Positions 51,500-61,099 of a DNA stretch of 64,000 nucleotides are shown piece after piece. Numbering within the stretch: position 1 is the first letter of the stretch; every line of letters starts with the position of its first letter. The position numbers and the translations under genes were made by a program. The notes beneath the pieces were generated by a model. The model was not told the origin of the DNA, did no database searches, and saw only the letters and a list, made by a program, of their open reading frames with translations. Source of the stretch: DASUPK01 sp963728875 (GTDB lineage: Bacteria > Actinomycetota > Thermoleophilia > Solirubrobacterales > 70-9); assembly GCA_963728875.1 (NCBI GenBank), contig CAVSLJ010000004.1:145778-209777 (forward strand), read 5' to 3'.

Positions 51500-52897
51500 G
51501 CGGCAGGAACAGCCTGCTGCGAGTCCATCAGCTGGGTCATCACGCCGCGGATCATCTCCTCGGCGTCGGCGTTGAGGCCGCCGGGCACGCCGCCGTAGAC
51601 GGCGCTTGACTCGGCGGGCTCGTCGCCGCGCTCGCGCGCGTAGGCCACCGCCGCCCCGAGATCCTCGACCCACTCCTCCACCACTCCGGGCTGGGTCTGC
51701 GGCCGGGTCACCGCAATGTGGAGGGCGTTCGGGTACTGCAGGCCGTTGAGGCGCCAGCCGCGGCGCTTCAGCTCGTCGTTGACGTGGTAGACGTCGAACG
51801 CGTCCGAGGTGAAGGCGAAGAGGAAGGTCGGCTCGCCCATGATCCGAAGCTCGGGGTGCGAGCGGACCGCGTCCTGCATCGCGGCCGAGGTATCGAAGAT
51901 CAGCTTGGCGTACATCCTGTAGCCCTCACGACCGATCGAGACCAGCGAGGCCCAGGTCGCGGCCAGCAGCCCGTCGGAGCGCGAGCCCTCGATCCCGGGC
52001 GAGAAGTACTTGCCGCCGCTCCAGTCCGGCATGAAGAAGTAGCAGCGGTTGCGCAGCTCGCGGTCGCGGAAGAGCAGGGTCGAGGTGCCCTTCAGCCCGT
52101 AGCCGTACTTGTGGGTGTCGGCGGAGATCGAGGTGACCCCCGGGACGCGGAAGTCGAACGGGGGAATCGGCAGCCCGAGCTGCTCCCCGAACGGCAGCAG
52201 GTAGCCGCCCAGGCAGCCGTCGACGTGCATGCCGACCCCGCGCTCCGTCGCCAGCTCGGCGAGGTCCGCGATCGGGTCGATCGTGCCGTAGCCGTAGTTG
52301 CCGGCCGAGCCGACGATCGCCGACGGTGTTCTCGTCGATCAGCTCGGCGACGGTCTCGGGCCGCACCAGCGTCGTCTCCGGATCGATCTCGGCGCGCCGC
52401 AGCTCCACCCCGAACAGATGGCAGGCCTTGTCGAAGGCGGGGTGGCCGGTCTCGGGCTTGACGAAGTTCGGCCGCTCGATACCGCGCGCCTCGCGCCCCT
52501 GCTCGCGGTAGGCGAGCACGGCCTGCGCAATGCTGGCGCTGCCGCCCGAGGTGACCATCCCCGCGGGCTCTCGGCCGTTGAGCTCCCCGCCGTGCATCAG
52601 CTCGAGCGCCATCGCGATGATCTCGCCCTCGAAGCGCGTCGCACTCGGGCACATGTCGCGCTGCAGGGCGTTCTGGTGCGCGAAGAGCCCGAACGCCTCC
52701 TTCAGGAATCCGTAGTGGTCGCGGTCGCCGCAGTACATCGTCCCGGAGCACTTGCCGTCCTCCCAGGCGCGGTCCTCCTCGGCGGCCATCTCGCGCATCT
52801 CGGTGAGGATCTCCTCACGCGAGCGCCCGCTCTCAGGGATCTCGCGATTGACGCCGTAGCGCTCGGCGTAGGGGTAGAAGTCGAAGAGGTCGCTCAT
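51496..52897 (-). CDS. PLP-dependent lyase/decarboxylase, S1P-lyase-like (one frameshift)
   Basis: A 467-residue group II PLP enzyme. The Lys that binds the cofactor lies in SISADTHKYGYGLKGTSTLLF, the motif of sphingosine-1-phosphate lyases and their bacterial relatives. MVTSGGSASIAQAVLAYRE, MHVDGCLGGYLLPF and MCPSATRFEGEIIAMALEL also fit that group. Near 52322 a run (GTCGGCGATCG) has one G too many; removing it gives ENTVAIVGSAGNYGYGTIDP. The length is 3n+1. It overlaps the metallopeptidase gene at its start and the FGGY kinase gene at its end. Decarboxylase and aldolase-type lyase activities cannot be told apart here. Confidence 0.87.
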
Positions 52898-53808
52898 CAG
52901 ATGTCTCCTGAGAAGGTGTCACAGGACTCGAGCTTGCCCGAGTCGAAGCCCGTCTGCAGCCAGTGCGCCCGCTGCTCGGAGGTGCCATGCGTGAAGGACT
53001 CCGGGTCGATCCGGCCATTCGCCTGCTTCTGGATCCGGTCGTCGCCTACCGCCGCGGCCGCGTTCAGGCCCTCCTGGAGGTCCCCGTTCTCCAGGATCCC
53101 GCGATCGTAGGTGGAACGGCCCCAGACCCCGGCGAGGCAGTCGGCCTGCAGCTCGAGCCGCACCGAGAGCTCGTTGGCGTCGTCGGGGTTCTGCTGGCTC
53201 TCCTGGCGGACCTTCCCCTCGATGCCGAGCTGCTGCTGGACGTGATGGCCGAGCTCGTGGGCGAGGACGTACGCCTGGGCGAAGTCGCCGGGCGCCTTGA
53301 AGCGCTGGTTGAGCTCATCGAAGAAGCCGAGGTCGATGTAGACCCTCTGGTCGAGCGGGCAGTAGAAGGGGCCCGTCGCCGAGCTCGCCGCGCCACAGCC
53401 CGAGGCCGTCTGCCCGCGGAAGAGGACGAGCTTCGCCGGCTGGTAGGGCTTGCCGGCGGCAGCGAACTGCTGCTTCCAGAAGCCCTGGGCGTCGTCGAGC
53501 ACGAAGGAGACGAACTTGACCTCGTTGTTCTCATCGGGGCTGCCCGGAACCGAGGTGTCGCTCGACCCGGTCTGCGGGACCTGCGGGAAGGCGCTGCTCG
53601 GCCCCGGGACGTCGAACCCTCCCCCGCCCCCTCCCTTGATGACCAGGAGGTAAAGGACGACCGCGACGATGACGCCGATGATTCCGCCGCCTCCCATACG
53701 GCCCATCGGGATGGGCAACCCCCCGCCTCCACCAAGTCCACCGAAGCCTCCGCCCTGGCCGCGCCGATCCTCGATGTTGCCGCTGGTCTTGCCCGGCTTC
53801 CATTTCAT
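52897..53808 (-). CDS. ypfJ: YpfJ-type neutral zinc metallopeptidase
   Basis: A 303-residue membrane-anchored metalloprotease of the YpfJ/KPN_02809 family. A Gly-rich cytosolic head (GGGFGGLGGGGGLP) is followed by one helix (IIGVIVAVVLYLLVI) and the outer catalytic domain. The zinc motif is YVLAHELGHHVQQQLG, with the downstream RLELQADCLAGVWG. Residues NNEVKFVSFVLDDAQGFWKQ match the family core. The substrate is unknown. It follows cydB by 30 bases and overlaps the PLP-lyase start. Confidence 0.92.
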   Translation of the reverse strand: MKWKPGKTSGNIEDRRGQGGGFGGLGGGGGLPIPMGRMGGGGIIGVIVAVVLYLLVIKGGGGGGFDVPGPSSAFPQVPQTGSSDTSVPGSPDENNEVKFVSFVLDDAQGFWKQQFAAAGKPYQPAKLVLFRGQTASGCGAASSATGPFYCPLDQRVYIDLGFFDELNQRFKAPGDFAQAYVLAHELGHHVQQQLGIEGKVRQESQQNPDDANELSVRLELQADCLAGVWGRSTYDRGILENGDLQEGLNAAAAVGDDRIQKQANGRIDPESFTHGTSEQRAHWLQTGFDSGKLESCDTFSGDI

Positions 53809-53838
53809 TGCGCCCGGACTCTATCCCCGGGCCGGGGA

Positions 53839-54852
53839 CTACTCGCCGGCCGAGTAGCTCTCAAGCGTGCTGCGCTGAGAGAGCACGTAGAGCAGGATCA
53901 ACGAGGGGATGACGAGCACGGCGGCGGCGATGAAGACGACGATCACCTCCGTCAGAGTGGCCGAGGCGCCGGCGGCGTCGGAGATCGTCAGCGAGGTCGG
54001 CAGGATGTACGGGAAGACGGCCGCGAAGTAGCCCCAGATCACCGCCGTGCCGGCGCCGACCGCCGCCACACGGAGGCCGCGGCTTCGCCCGGAGAGGAGC
54101 AGCCCCAGGGCGACGACCCCGCAGACTCCCGAGAGGATCACCAGCGCAATTCCCGGCCAGGAGGTGAGGCCGTCGTAGACGTAGCGGCCGTCGGAGTGCA
54201 GCGCGATCACTCCGACCACGGCGGCCGCCCCGGCGACCACCGCGGCGATCAGCGCGCGGTGAGCGAAGTAGTCGCGCAGCTCGCGGTCGCCTGCCGCACC
54301 CGAATCCCGGACCAGGAAGATCCCGGCCGTGTACGCCGCGACGGCGACGAACATGGCGCCGGTGGCGAGCGGGAGGAAGCCCGTCCAGCTCCCGGTCGGA
54401 TCGCCGTCGCCCGCCGCCGGGACCTCACCGGAGGCGATCGCCCCGACCACCGTGCCCATGAAGAACGGGGTGAGCACCGAGGCGATGCCGAACACCCGCG
54501 AGGCCGAGCCCTGGACCCGTCCGGGCAGTGCATGCCGGAATGCGAACCCGGAGCCGCGCAAGACGATCCCGAGGGCGGCGAGCGCCAACGGGATGTAGAG
54601 GGTGGTCATGATCGCCGAGAAGGCGGTGGAGAACGCCGTCCAGAGCACCACGAGCACGAAGATCAGCCAGACGTGGTTCGCCTCCCACACCGCGCCGATC
54701 GACCGGTCGATCTGACCGCGAACCCGTTCCGCGCGCTCACCGCTGCCGGCCAAGAGGTCCCAGACTCCGGCGCCGAAGTCCGCCCCGCCGAAGATCGCGT
54801 AGAGGGTCACCCCGATCCAGAGGATCACCGCGCAGACGTCCGCCTTGCTCAC
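53839..54852 (-). CDS. cydB: Cytochrome bd oxidase subunit II
   Basis: A 337-residue, eight-to-nine-helix protein that partners CydA. The start GTG 54852 overlaps the cydA TGA. Signatures are FGGADFGAGVWDLLAG near the N-terminus, RSIGAVWEANHVWLIFVLVVLWTAF in pieces and PYILPTSLTISDAAGAS. Together with CydA it oxidises quinol and reduces oxygen at high affinity. Confidence 0.95.
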   Translation of the reverse strand: MSKADVCAVILWIGVTLYAIFGGADFGAGVWDLLAGSGERAERVRGQIDRSIGAVWEANHVWLIFVLVVLWTAFSTAFSAIMTTLYIPLALAALGIVLRGSGFAFRHALPGRVQGSASRVFGIASVLTPFFMGTVVGAIASGEVPAAGDGDPTGSWTGFLPLATGAMFVAVAAYTAGIFLVRDSGAAGDRELRDYFAHRALIAAVVAGAAAVVGVIALHSDGRYVYDGLTSWPGIALVILSGVCGVVALGLLLSGRSRGLRVAAVGAGTAVIWGYFAAVFPYILPTSLTISDAAGASATLTEVIVVFIAAAVLVIPSLILLYVLSQRSTLESYSAGE

Positions 54853-56246
54853 GTCGTTCCCTCCGATGCGGGTCCTCCAGGCGGCGGGCTGTACGGCACC
54901 TCGCCCTGCTCGGTCTGGCCCTCTCGCCAGCGGCGAGACAGGGCGCGGAGGATCAACGCCGCCGTGGTGAAGAGCCCGACGTAGAGCAACATGGTGAAGG
55001 CGAACACCCACCAGATCCCCTGCGCCGGGGTGACCGCCTCGGAGGTTCTCATGATCTTGTAGAGGATCCAGGGCTGACGACCCACCTCGGTGACGATCCA
55101 ACCGGATTCGAGGGCGACGACGGCCGCCACCCCCGAGACGGCTACCGCCCTCAGGAACCACCTCGTCGCGGGCAGGTCGCGTTTTCGCCACCAGGCGATC
55201 GCGAGCCAGACCGCGAGCAGGAACAGCAGCGTCCCCATCCCGACCATCGTGTCGAAGGAGAGGTGGAGCATCGTCAGGGCAGGTGGCTGCTCGTTGGCTG
55301 GAATCTGGTTGAGACCCGTCACGTTGGTGCTCTTGCTGAACCCGACGAGGAACGAATCGAGCCCAGGGATCCCGATCCCCCCCTTGACCTTGCCGTCGAC
55401 ACAGCGCCCGCCGAGGTATTCGGTCTGGTCGGGGCCGCCGTGGTAGATGCATTCCATTCCGGCGAACTTGGACGGCTGATCGTCCGCGACCGCGCGCGCG
55501 GCCGTGTCGCCGACGAAGAGCTGGATCGGGGTCGCGATCGCGGCGACGGTCAGCGGGATGAGCAGCCCGGCCCGGTGGTAGGCGTCGCGACGGCCGCGCA
55601 GCATCCCGACCGCGTAGATCGAGGCCAAGATGAACCCGGTGACCATGTAGGCCGCGAGCAGCATGTGGAAGAACTCGTAGCCGGTCGCATTGTTGAAGAG
55701 GACCTCGAACGGCTTGACGTCGGTGACGTGACCGGCGGCGTCCAGCTTGAAGCCCTGCGGCTGGTTCATCCATGCGTTCGCGGCGATCACGGAGAAGGCG
55801 CCTCCCACGCCGGAGATCACGATCGGAACCGCGGCCCACATGTGCGCGCGCGGTGAGAGGCGGTTCCAGCCATAGATGTAGATGGCGATGAAGATCGCCT
55901 CGAGGAAGAAGAAGATCCCTTCGATCGCGAACGCGATGCCGAAGGCGTCGCCGAAGCGGTCCATGAACCGCGGCCAGAGCAGGCCGAATTCGAAGGAGAG
56001 GACGGTGCCGGTGACCGCCCCGACCGCAAACAGGACCGCGACCGCCTTCGACCAGTTCCGGGCGAGCCGAAGCGCCGCCTCGTCGTTGCGCCTCCGGCCG
56101 CGCCACTCGGCGATCAGCATCATCGCCGGGAAGGCCACGCCGAGGCACGCCAGGACGATGTGAAAGCCGAGCGTGAACCCCATCTGGTTGCGCGCCGCCA
56201 GCAGGTTGGACGACGAATCCGCCAGAAGAGGGATCAGGTGGGGCAT
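54849..56246 (-). CDS. cydA: Cytochrome bd oxidase subunit I
   Basis: A 465-residue quinol oxidase subunit holding the hemes. Heme-ligand and quinol-site signatures are ARNQMGFTLGFHIVLAC (His), YEFFHMLLAAYMVTGF (His), NATGYEF, and GWIVTEVGRQPWILY, the GRQPW signature. The Q loop is short, so it is closer to cyanide-insensitive-type oxidases than to the long-loop E. coli enzyme. The C-terminal tail is Pro/Glu-rich. It follows the cyclase-family gene by 34 bases and overlaps cydB. Confidence 0.95.
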   Translation of the reverse strand: MPHLIPLLADSSSNLLAARNQMGFTLGFHIVLACLGVAFPAMMLIAEWRGRRRNDEAALRLARNWSKAVAVLFAVGAVTGTVLSFEFGLLWPRFMDRFGDAFGIAFAIEGIFFFLEAIFIAIYIYGWNRLSPRAHMWAAVPIVISGVGGAFSVIAANAWMNQPQGFKLDAAGHVTDVKPFEVLFNNATGYEFFHMLLAAYMVTGFILASIYAVGMLRGRRDAYHRAGLLIPLTVAAIATPIQLFVGDTAARAVADDQPSKFAGMECIYHGGPDQTEYLGGRCVDGKVKGGIGIPGLDSFLVGFSKSTNVTGLNQIPANEQPPALTMLHLSFDTMVGMGTLLFLLAVWLAIAWWRKRDLPATRWFLRAVAVSGVAAVVALESGWIVTEVGRQPWILYKIMRTSEAVTPAQGIWWVFAFTMLLYVGLFTTAALILRALSRRWREGQTEQGEVPYSPPPGGPASEGTT

Positions 56247-56280
56247 CAGACCACTGACACCCTATTGCCGCGACGGGTCA

Positions 56281-57219
56281 TCAGAAGATTCCGATCGGGT
56301 TGAGGGGCGATCCGGTGCCGCCCGCAATGCGAAGGGGCGCACCGACGAAGAGGAACTCCCAGCGCCCGTGCCGCTGACAGGCGGGCAACAGCTCACCGAG
56401 GTCAAGGTAGTCCAGGAGATGCACCCCCATCGCGTTCAGGGCAAGCGCGTGAATCGGAAAGTCGACCCCCTCCGTCGTGCTCGGGGCGGTGTCGCTGTTG
56501 CCGTCCGATCCGAGCGCCGACACGCCGCGCTCAGCGACGAAGAGGGCGCAGCTCGGGTGGAGGCCGGCCTTCGCGCTGGCCGTGTCCCAGGGCCCGAGCT
56601 CGGCGAGCCGATGGGAATGGCCGGTCCTCACCAGGAGGATGTCTCCCTCGCCCACCGAGACTCCCTGGGCCCGCTCGGCCTCGTCCAGATCGCCCGGAAA
56701 GACGTGCTCGCCCGGCTCGAGCCATTCAACGCCGCGGATCCGAGGGATATCGAGCAGGACAGCCCTCCCCACGAGCCCATCCTTGAGGATCTCGATCGTC
56801 TCGGCCTCGGCGCCCTCGGCCCCAACGGACTCGCTCTCCCTGCCGTTGTAGAGGGTCCCGTCGAAGGCGACATGGCAGAGCGCATCGATGTGGGTGTGCG
56901 AATCGTTGTGGTAGTCGAGCCCGACGTAGTCCTTGGCGAACCGGAGCGTTCCCGAGCCGATGTCCTCGTCCGTGAGCATCGTCATGTGATGATCGGCCGG
57001 GAACGGGTTGTCCGGCTCCTGCTCGGTGTCGAGCGTGCGGCTGATCGTGACGGTCTCACCACTCCGCACCAGCTGCGCGGCCGCGCCGACTCGATCTGTG
57101 GTGAGGAGATTCAGAGCCCCGCGCTCGTCGTCGGGCCCCCACCGGCCCCAGTTCGAGACCCGCTCGAAGAGCTCGCGGAACTCCGCGGCCGACATCTCCG
57201 TCGCAGGGCGCTCGGCCAT
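56281..57219 (-). CDS. Cyclase-family (kynurenine formamidase-like) hydrolase
   Basis: A 312-residue hydrolase of the cyclase family (PF04199 type). The metal motif is in LDYHNDSHTHIDALCHVAF (HxxxHxD). Other conserved segments are GAEAETIEILKDGLVGRAVL and the C-terminal FLFVGAPLRIAGGTGSPLNP. Members cleave amide or lactone bonds; the substrate is unknown. Its ATG shares one base with the galM stop. Confidence 0.9.
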   Translation of the reverse strand: MAERPATEMSAAEFRELFERVSNWGRWGPDDERGALNLLTTDRVGAAAQLVRSGETVTISRTLDTEQEPDNPFPADHHMTMLTDEDIGSGTLRFAKDYVGLDYHNDSHTHIDALCHVAFDGTLYNGRESESVGAEGAEAETIEILKDGLVGRAVLLDIPRIRGVEWLEPGEHVFPGDLDEAERAQGVSVGEGDILLVRTGHSHRLAELGPWDTASAKAGLHPSCALFVAERGVSALGSDGNSDTAPSTTEGVDFPIHALALNAMGVHLLDYLDLGELLPACQRHGRWEFLFVGAPLRIAGGTGSPLNPIGIF

Positions 57220-58151
57220 CAGCTCGACACGCGGATCGAGAACGAGGCCTCGTAGCTCTCACCGGGCTCCAGCAGAATCAGGTCCTGCCCGCTCACCAAG
57301 GTGTTGGTCGGGGCGGTCATCGGCTCGAAAGCGATCACGTCGTCGTCGTCCGGCGCGTAGACCTGGGCATAGGGGTAACCCCGCTCGAACGACACCTCGA
57401 TGCGGCGCCCACCTCCCGTGAGCCCGAATGGCTGGTTCGGGGCAACGAACTCGTCGTCGAAGGTCCTCGACCCGAGCGGACCGTCGGCCACATCCGCCGG
57501 CTCCACCTCGCCGGTCGGGAGCTCCTCGGAGTCGAGCACGACCCTCTCGCTCACCGGAATCTCGACTTGCCAGGCACTTCGATCGACGCCGGGCAGACGG
57601 AGGTAGGGGTGGTACCCGAAGGCGATGGGAACCGGCACGTCGCCGGAGGCGCGCACGGTCGTCGCGATGGTCAGCGTCTCATCCGAGATCGTGGCCTCGA
57701 CCTCGAGTTGATGAGGAAACGGGAACACGGTCATCAGGTCCTCGCGGGCGGCGAAGTCGAAGGAGCCCACCAGACTCGGTCCCTCCGGTCCGTCCTCATG
57801 GCGACCCACACTCCATTCCGGAGCGGCCGCGAGGAGGCCGTGGATCGGCAGGCCGTGGGGACCCAGGGTGTACAGCGAGGGATGTGCCCACAGATCGACC
57901 TCCCGTCCGGCAACCTGGAAGCGTCTCTCGGCGACCCGGTTTGCCCACGGGTGAAGCAGCGGGACGCCCATCGTCGATCGGTCCGCTACGTATCGGGCCA
58001 AGCCGCCGCGCTGGCCCAGCAGCTCCTCCCCGCGATGAAGCAGGGAGCAGCCCACCATCCCGGCCTCGGGGACGAACGCGGCCTCGAGCTCGCCCTCCTC
58101 GGACGAGAGTGTCAGCGCCTCGAACCCGTCGACTTCGCGGCTGCCGATCAC
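57219..58151 (-). CDS. galM: Aldose 1-epimerase family protein
   Basis: A 310-residue mutarotase-like protein. GTG 58151 overlaps the stop of the NADH dehydrogenase gene. Seen are MGVPLLHPWANRVAERRF, GLPIHGLLA (with the catalytic His), FGYHPYLRLPG (His) and a C-terminal Glu in GESYEASFS. It would interconvert alpha and beta aldoses, which fits between the sugar enzymes of the same transcription unit. The true sugar is not known, so the symbol is given by family only. Confidence 0.87.
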   Translation of the reverse strand: MIGSREVDGFEALTLSSEEGELEAAFVPEAGMVGCSLLHRGEELLGQRGGLARYVADRSTMGVPLLHPWANRVAERRFQVAGREVDLWAHPSLYTLGPHGLPIHGLLAAAPEWSVGRHEDGPEGPSLVGSFDFAAREDLMTVFPFPHQLEVEATISDETLTIATTVRASGDVPVPIAFGYHPYLRLPGVDRSAWQVEIPVSERVVLDSEELPTGEVEPADVADGPLGSRTFDDEFVAPNQPFGLTGGGRRIEVSFERGYPYAQVYAPDDDDVIAFEPMTAPTNTLVSGQDLILLEPGESYEASFSIRVSS

Positions 58152-59519
58152 TCGGGCGTCTCGCTCTCCGCCGACTTCGGGTCTTCCTCGACCAGCGACA
58201 TCAGGAATGGCCGGCCGCCCGCCCGCTCGAGCGCAACTCGACCGATGACCTGCTGCATCGTGATCGTGCGCTGCGGGCGGCTGTTGCCGATGAAGGTGAT
58301 CGCCCAGCGCGGAATGGTCGCGATGCGGTTCTTGAACCCGGTGAGGAAGGTGAGGTGAACGAAGAGCCAGGCGAGCCAGCCGATGAACCCCGACAGGCGG
58401 ATGCCCTTGAAGCTCACCACGGCCCGGAAGCGAGAGATGGTGGCCATGCTGCCCAGGTCGCGGTAGCGGAACGGCTTCCCCTCCTTGCCCTCCAGCCGCC
58501 GCTTGATCGTGCTCGACGCGTGGAGGCCCTGCTGCATAGCCACCTCCGCGACCCCCGGCAGCCCGTCGAGAGACATCATGTCGCCGATTGCAAACACCTC
58601 CGGATGCCCCGGCAGCGTGCAATCGGGGAGCACCGCGACCCGCCCGGCGCGGTCGACATCCGCACCGGTCGCCTCCCCCAGCATCCGGGCGAGCGGTGAC
58701 GCCTCGACGCCCGCCGCCCAGATCTTGGTGTGGCATCCGATCCGCCTCTCCTCGTCCCTTTGCTTCACCACCACTCCGGTCTGGTCGATGTCGGTGACGA
58801 TGCTCGACATCTGGAGCTCGACGCCGAGGTGCTCGAGTCCCTTGGCCGCCTTGCCGGAGAGCCGATCGCCGAAGGTCGCCAGCACCTGCTTCCCGCCATC
58901 ACAGATGATGATCCTGGCGTTGCGCGGATCGACCCTCCGGAAGTCGTCCTTGAGCACGCGCCTCGACAGCTCGGCGATCTGGCCCGCGATCTCGACTCCG
59001 GTCGGCCCGCCGCCGACCACCACGAAGGTGAGCCACTCCTGCTGCTTCTCCGGATCCTGCTCGAGCTCGGCCATCTCGAAGGCCCCGAGGATTCGGCCTC
59101 TGAGCTCCAGCGCGTCGTTGATCGTCTTCATTCCGGGAGCCCAGCGCGAGAACTCGTCGTGGCCGAAGTACGACTGCCCGGCGCCCGCCGGCGACGATCA
59201 GGCTGTCGTATGGGAGCTCGACCCGCCGGCCGTCGGGCCCCATCGCCGTCACCTTCCGAGCCTCCAGGTCGAAGCCGTTCACCTCCGCGAGCTCGACCTC
59301 GATGTTGCGGTGGCGGTGCAGGACCCCCCGCAGCGGCGGCGCGATCTCACCCTCCGAGAGGATGCCCGTCGCGACCTGGTAGAGCAGCGGCTGGAAGAGG
59401 TGGTGGTTGAGCCGGTCCACCAGGGTGACCTGGACGGCCGCTCGGCTCATGGCTCGGGCCGCGAAGAGACCGCCGAAGCCCCCGCCCACGACCACGACTC
59501 GATGGGAATCCGCCGCCAC
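58148..59519 (-). CDS. ndh: Type II NADH dehydrogenase-like flavoprotein (one frameshift)
   Basis: A membrane-linked flavoprotein, about 456 residues, of the NDH-2 group, which passes electrons from NADH to quinone without pumping protons. FAD binding: VVVVGGGFGGLFAARAM. NADH binding: FVVVGGGPTGVEIAGQIAEL. The family segment HHLFQPLLYQVATG and the amphipathic C-terminal WLAWLFVHLTFLTGF are present. Near 59187 the run GCCGGCGGGCG has an extra G; without it the protein reads VAAGAGQSYFGHDEFS. The length is 3n+1. GTG 59519 follows the GMC stop by 26 bases. Its place in a unit with cydAB suggests that the two share a quinone pool. Confidence 0.9.
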
Positions 59520-59545
59520 GGTCTGCCCGGTCGAGCCCGTCCCGC

Positions 59546-61099
59546 CTACGCGCCGAGACGCTCCAGCAGGTGGTCGCCGACTCGGATCGCGTTCGCCATC
59601 GCCGTCAGCGCCGGGTTGACCGCGCCGATGCTCGGGAAGAAGCTCGTGTCGACCACGTAGAGGTTGTCGAGCTCGTGGGCCTTGCAGTTCGTGTCGAGCA
59701 CCGAGGCCGCCGGGTCCGCTCCGAAGCGGCAGGTCCCGGCCTGATGGGCGACCCCTGCGACCGGGATCTCGTTCTTCAGATACGCGTGGTGCGGCAGCAG
59801 GTGGCCCGGGTGCATGCCGATCTCGCCCAGCATCGACTTGAGCTTGTCGTAGAGCTCCTTCTTCGGCCCCTCGTTCGAGTAGCTGTACGCGATCTTCACC
59901 CGCCCGTCGTCGGCGAGCGTGACGCGGTTCTCGGGCTTCGGCAGGTCCTCGGTCGAGAGCCAGAAGTCCACCGCATGGTCGGCGACCGTCTCGAGCGACC
60001 ACTCCGGGGCGAACTTCGTCTCTCCCGGCTTCTCGCCGCGGAACATCGGGGCCTGTGACTTGCCGACCATCTGGATGTTGCCGAGCGGGTGATCGAACTC
60101 CTCGCCCGCCAGGTAGAAGTCGTTCAGGCCGAGCGTCTTCTGGAAGACGGTCGGGTTGGGCTCCTTCGAGAGGGCGAGCACGGCCTGGCTGTTGTGGAAC
60201 ATGTAGTTGCGGCCGACCTGGTCGGATCCGTTCGCCAGGCCGTTCGGGTGCTTGTCAGTGGCCGAGGCGAGCAGGAGCCTGGCCGAGTTGGCGGCGCCGC
60301 AGGAGACGACGACGACGTCCGCGCTGTGGGTCTCGGTCTCCCCGTCCCGCTCCACCACCACTCCGGTCACCTCCTTGCCGTCGGGGCTCGTCTCGAGCGA
60401 CTGCGCCGTCGCGTTGATGAGCAGGGTGACGTTGTCGTGCTCGAGCGCCGGCCGCACCGCCATCACCTCGGCGTCGGACTTGGCGTGGACCAGGCAGGGA
60501 AAGCCGTCGCAGTCGTTGCAGCGAACGCAGCGGCTGAAGGGCATGTCGTCCTCGTCGAGCAGGACGCCGCAGGGAGCGTGGAAGGGCTGGTACCCGGCGG
60601 CGGCCAGGTCGTCCGGCGAGCTGCTGGATTCGCGGCTCATGCGAGACGGCCGGGTGCGGGTACGGCGCGCTCGCCGGCGGCTCCGTCGGGTCCTCGCCCC
60701 GGGCGCCGCGCACCTCGTAGAGCTGCTCCGCCCTGGTGTAGAAGGGCTCCATCTCCTCGTAGGAGATGGGCCAGGCGGGCGAGACGCCGTCGGCGTGCTT
60801 GATCTCGCCGAAGTCCTCCGCGCGGAGCCGGTAGAGCGCCGCTCCGTACAGCTTGGTGGCGCCGCCGACGAAGTAGTGGACCTGCGGCGCGAACTCCTTG
60901 CCGTCCTTGTCGTACCAGGTGTCCTCCGACTGGTAGCGGCCGTCGACGAAGACGTCCTGCGCGAGCCAGTTCTGCGGCTCGCGGGAAGCCAGTCCCCCCT
61001 CTCGAGCAGCAGGATCCGCTTGCCGGACGGGGCGAGCTGGTGGACGAGGGTGCCGCCACCGGCGCCGCTGCCGATCACGATCACGTCGTAGTCGCTCAT
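59546..61099 (-). CDS. GMC-family oxidoreductase (two frameshifts)
   Basis: A flavoprotein of about 517 residues in the glucose-methanol-choline family. The FAD loop is DVIVIGSGAGGGTLVHQLA; the C-terminal His/Asn region is AHQAGTCRFGADP and NLYVVDTSFFPSIGAVNP. The chain has a conserved cysteine cluster, SRCVRCNDCDGFPCLVHAKS. Two breaks cancel out: a base is missing near 60990 (CTTCCCGCGAG) and an extra G lies near 60612 (CTCGCCGGACG), and bridging them gives LPREPQNWLAQDVFVDGRY and IQQLADDLAAAGY. ATG 61099 overlaps the GH15 stop as ATGA. Sugar or alcohol oxidation is expected. Confidence 0.88.
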   Translation of the reverse strand: MSDYDVIVIGSGAGGGTLVHQLAPSGKRILLLERGDWLPASRRTGSRRTSSSTAATSRRTPGTTRTARSSRRRSTTSSAAPPSCTERRSTGSARRTSARSSTPTASRPPGPSPTRRWSPSTPGRSSSTRCAAPGARTRRSRRRARRTRTRPSRMSRESSSSPDDLAAAGYQPFHAPCGVLLDEDDMPFSRCVRCNDCDGFPCLVHAKSDAEVMAVRPALEHDNVTLLINATAQSLETSPDGKEVTGVVVERDGETETHSADVVVVSCGAANSARLLLASATDKHPNGLANGSDQVGRNYMFHNSQAVLALSKEPNPTVFQKTLGLNDFYLAGEEFDHPLGNIQMVGKSQAPMFRGEKPGETKFAPEWSLETVADHAVDFWLSTEDLPKPENRVTLADDGRVKIAYSYSNEGPKKELYDKLKSMLGEIGMHPGHLLPHHAYLKNEIPVAGVAHQAGTCRFGADPAASVLDTNCKAHELDNLYVVDTSFFPSIGAVNPALTAMANAIRVGDHLLERLGA

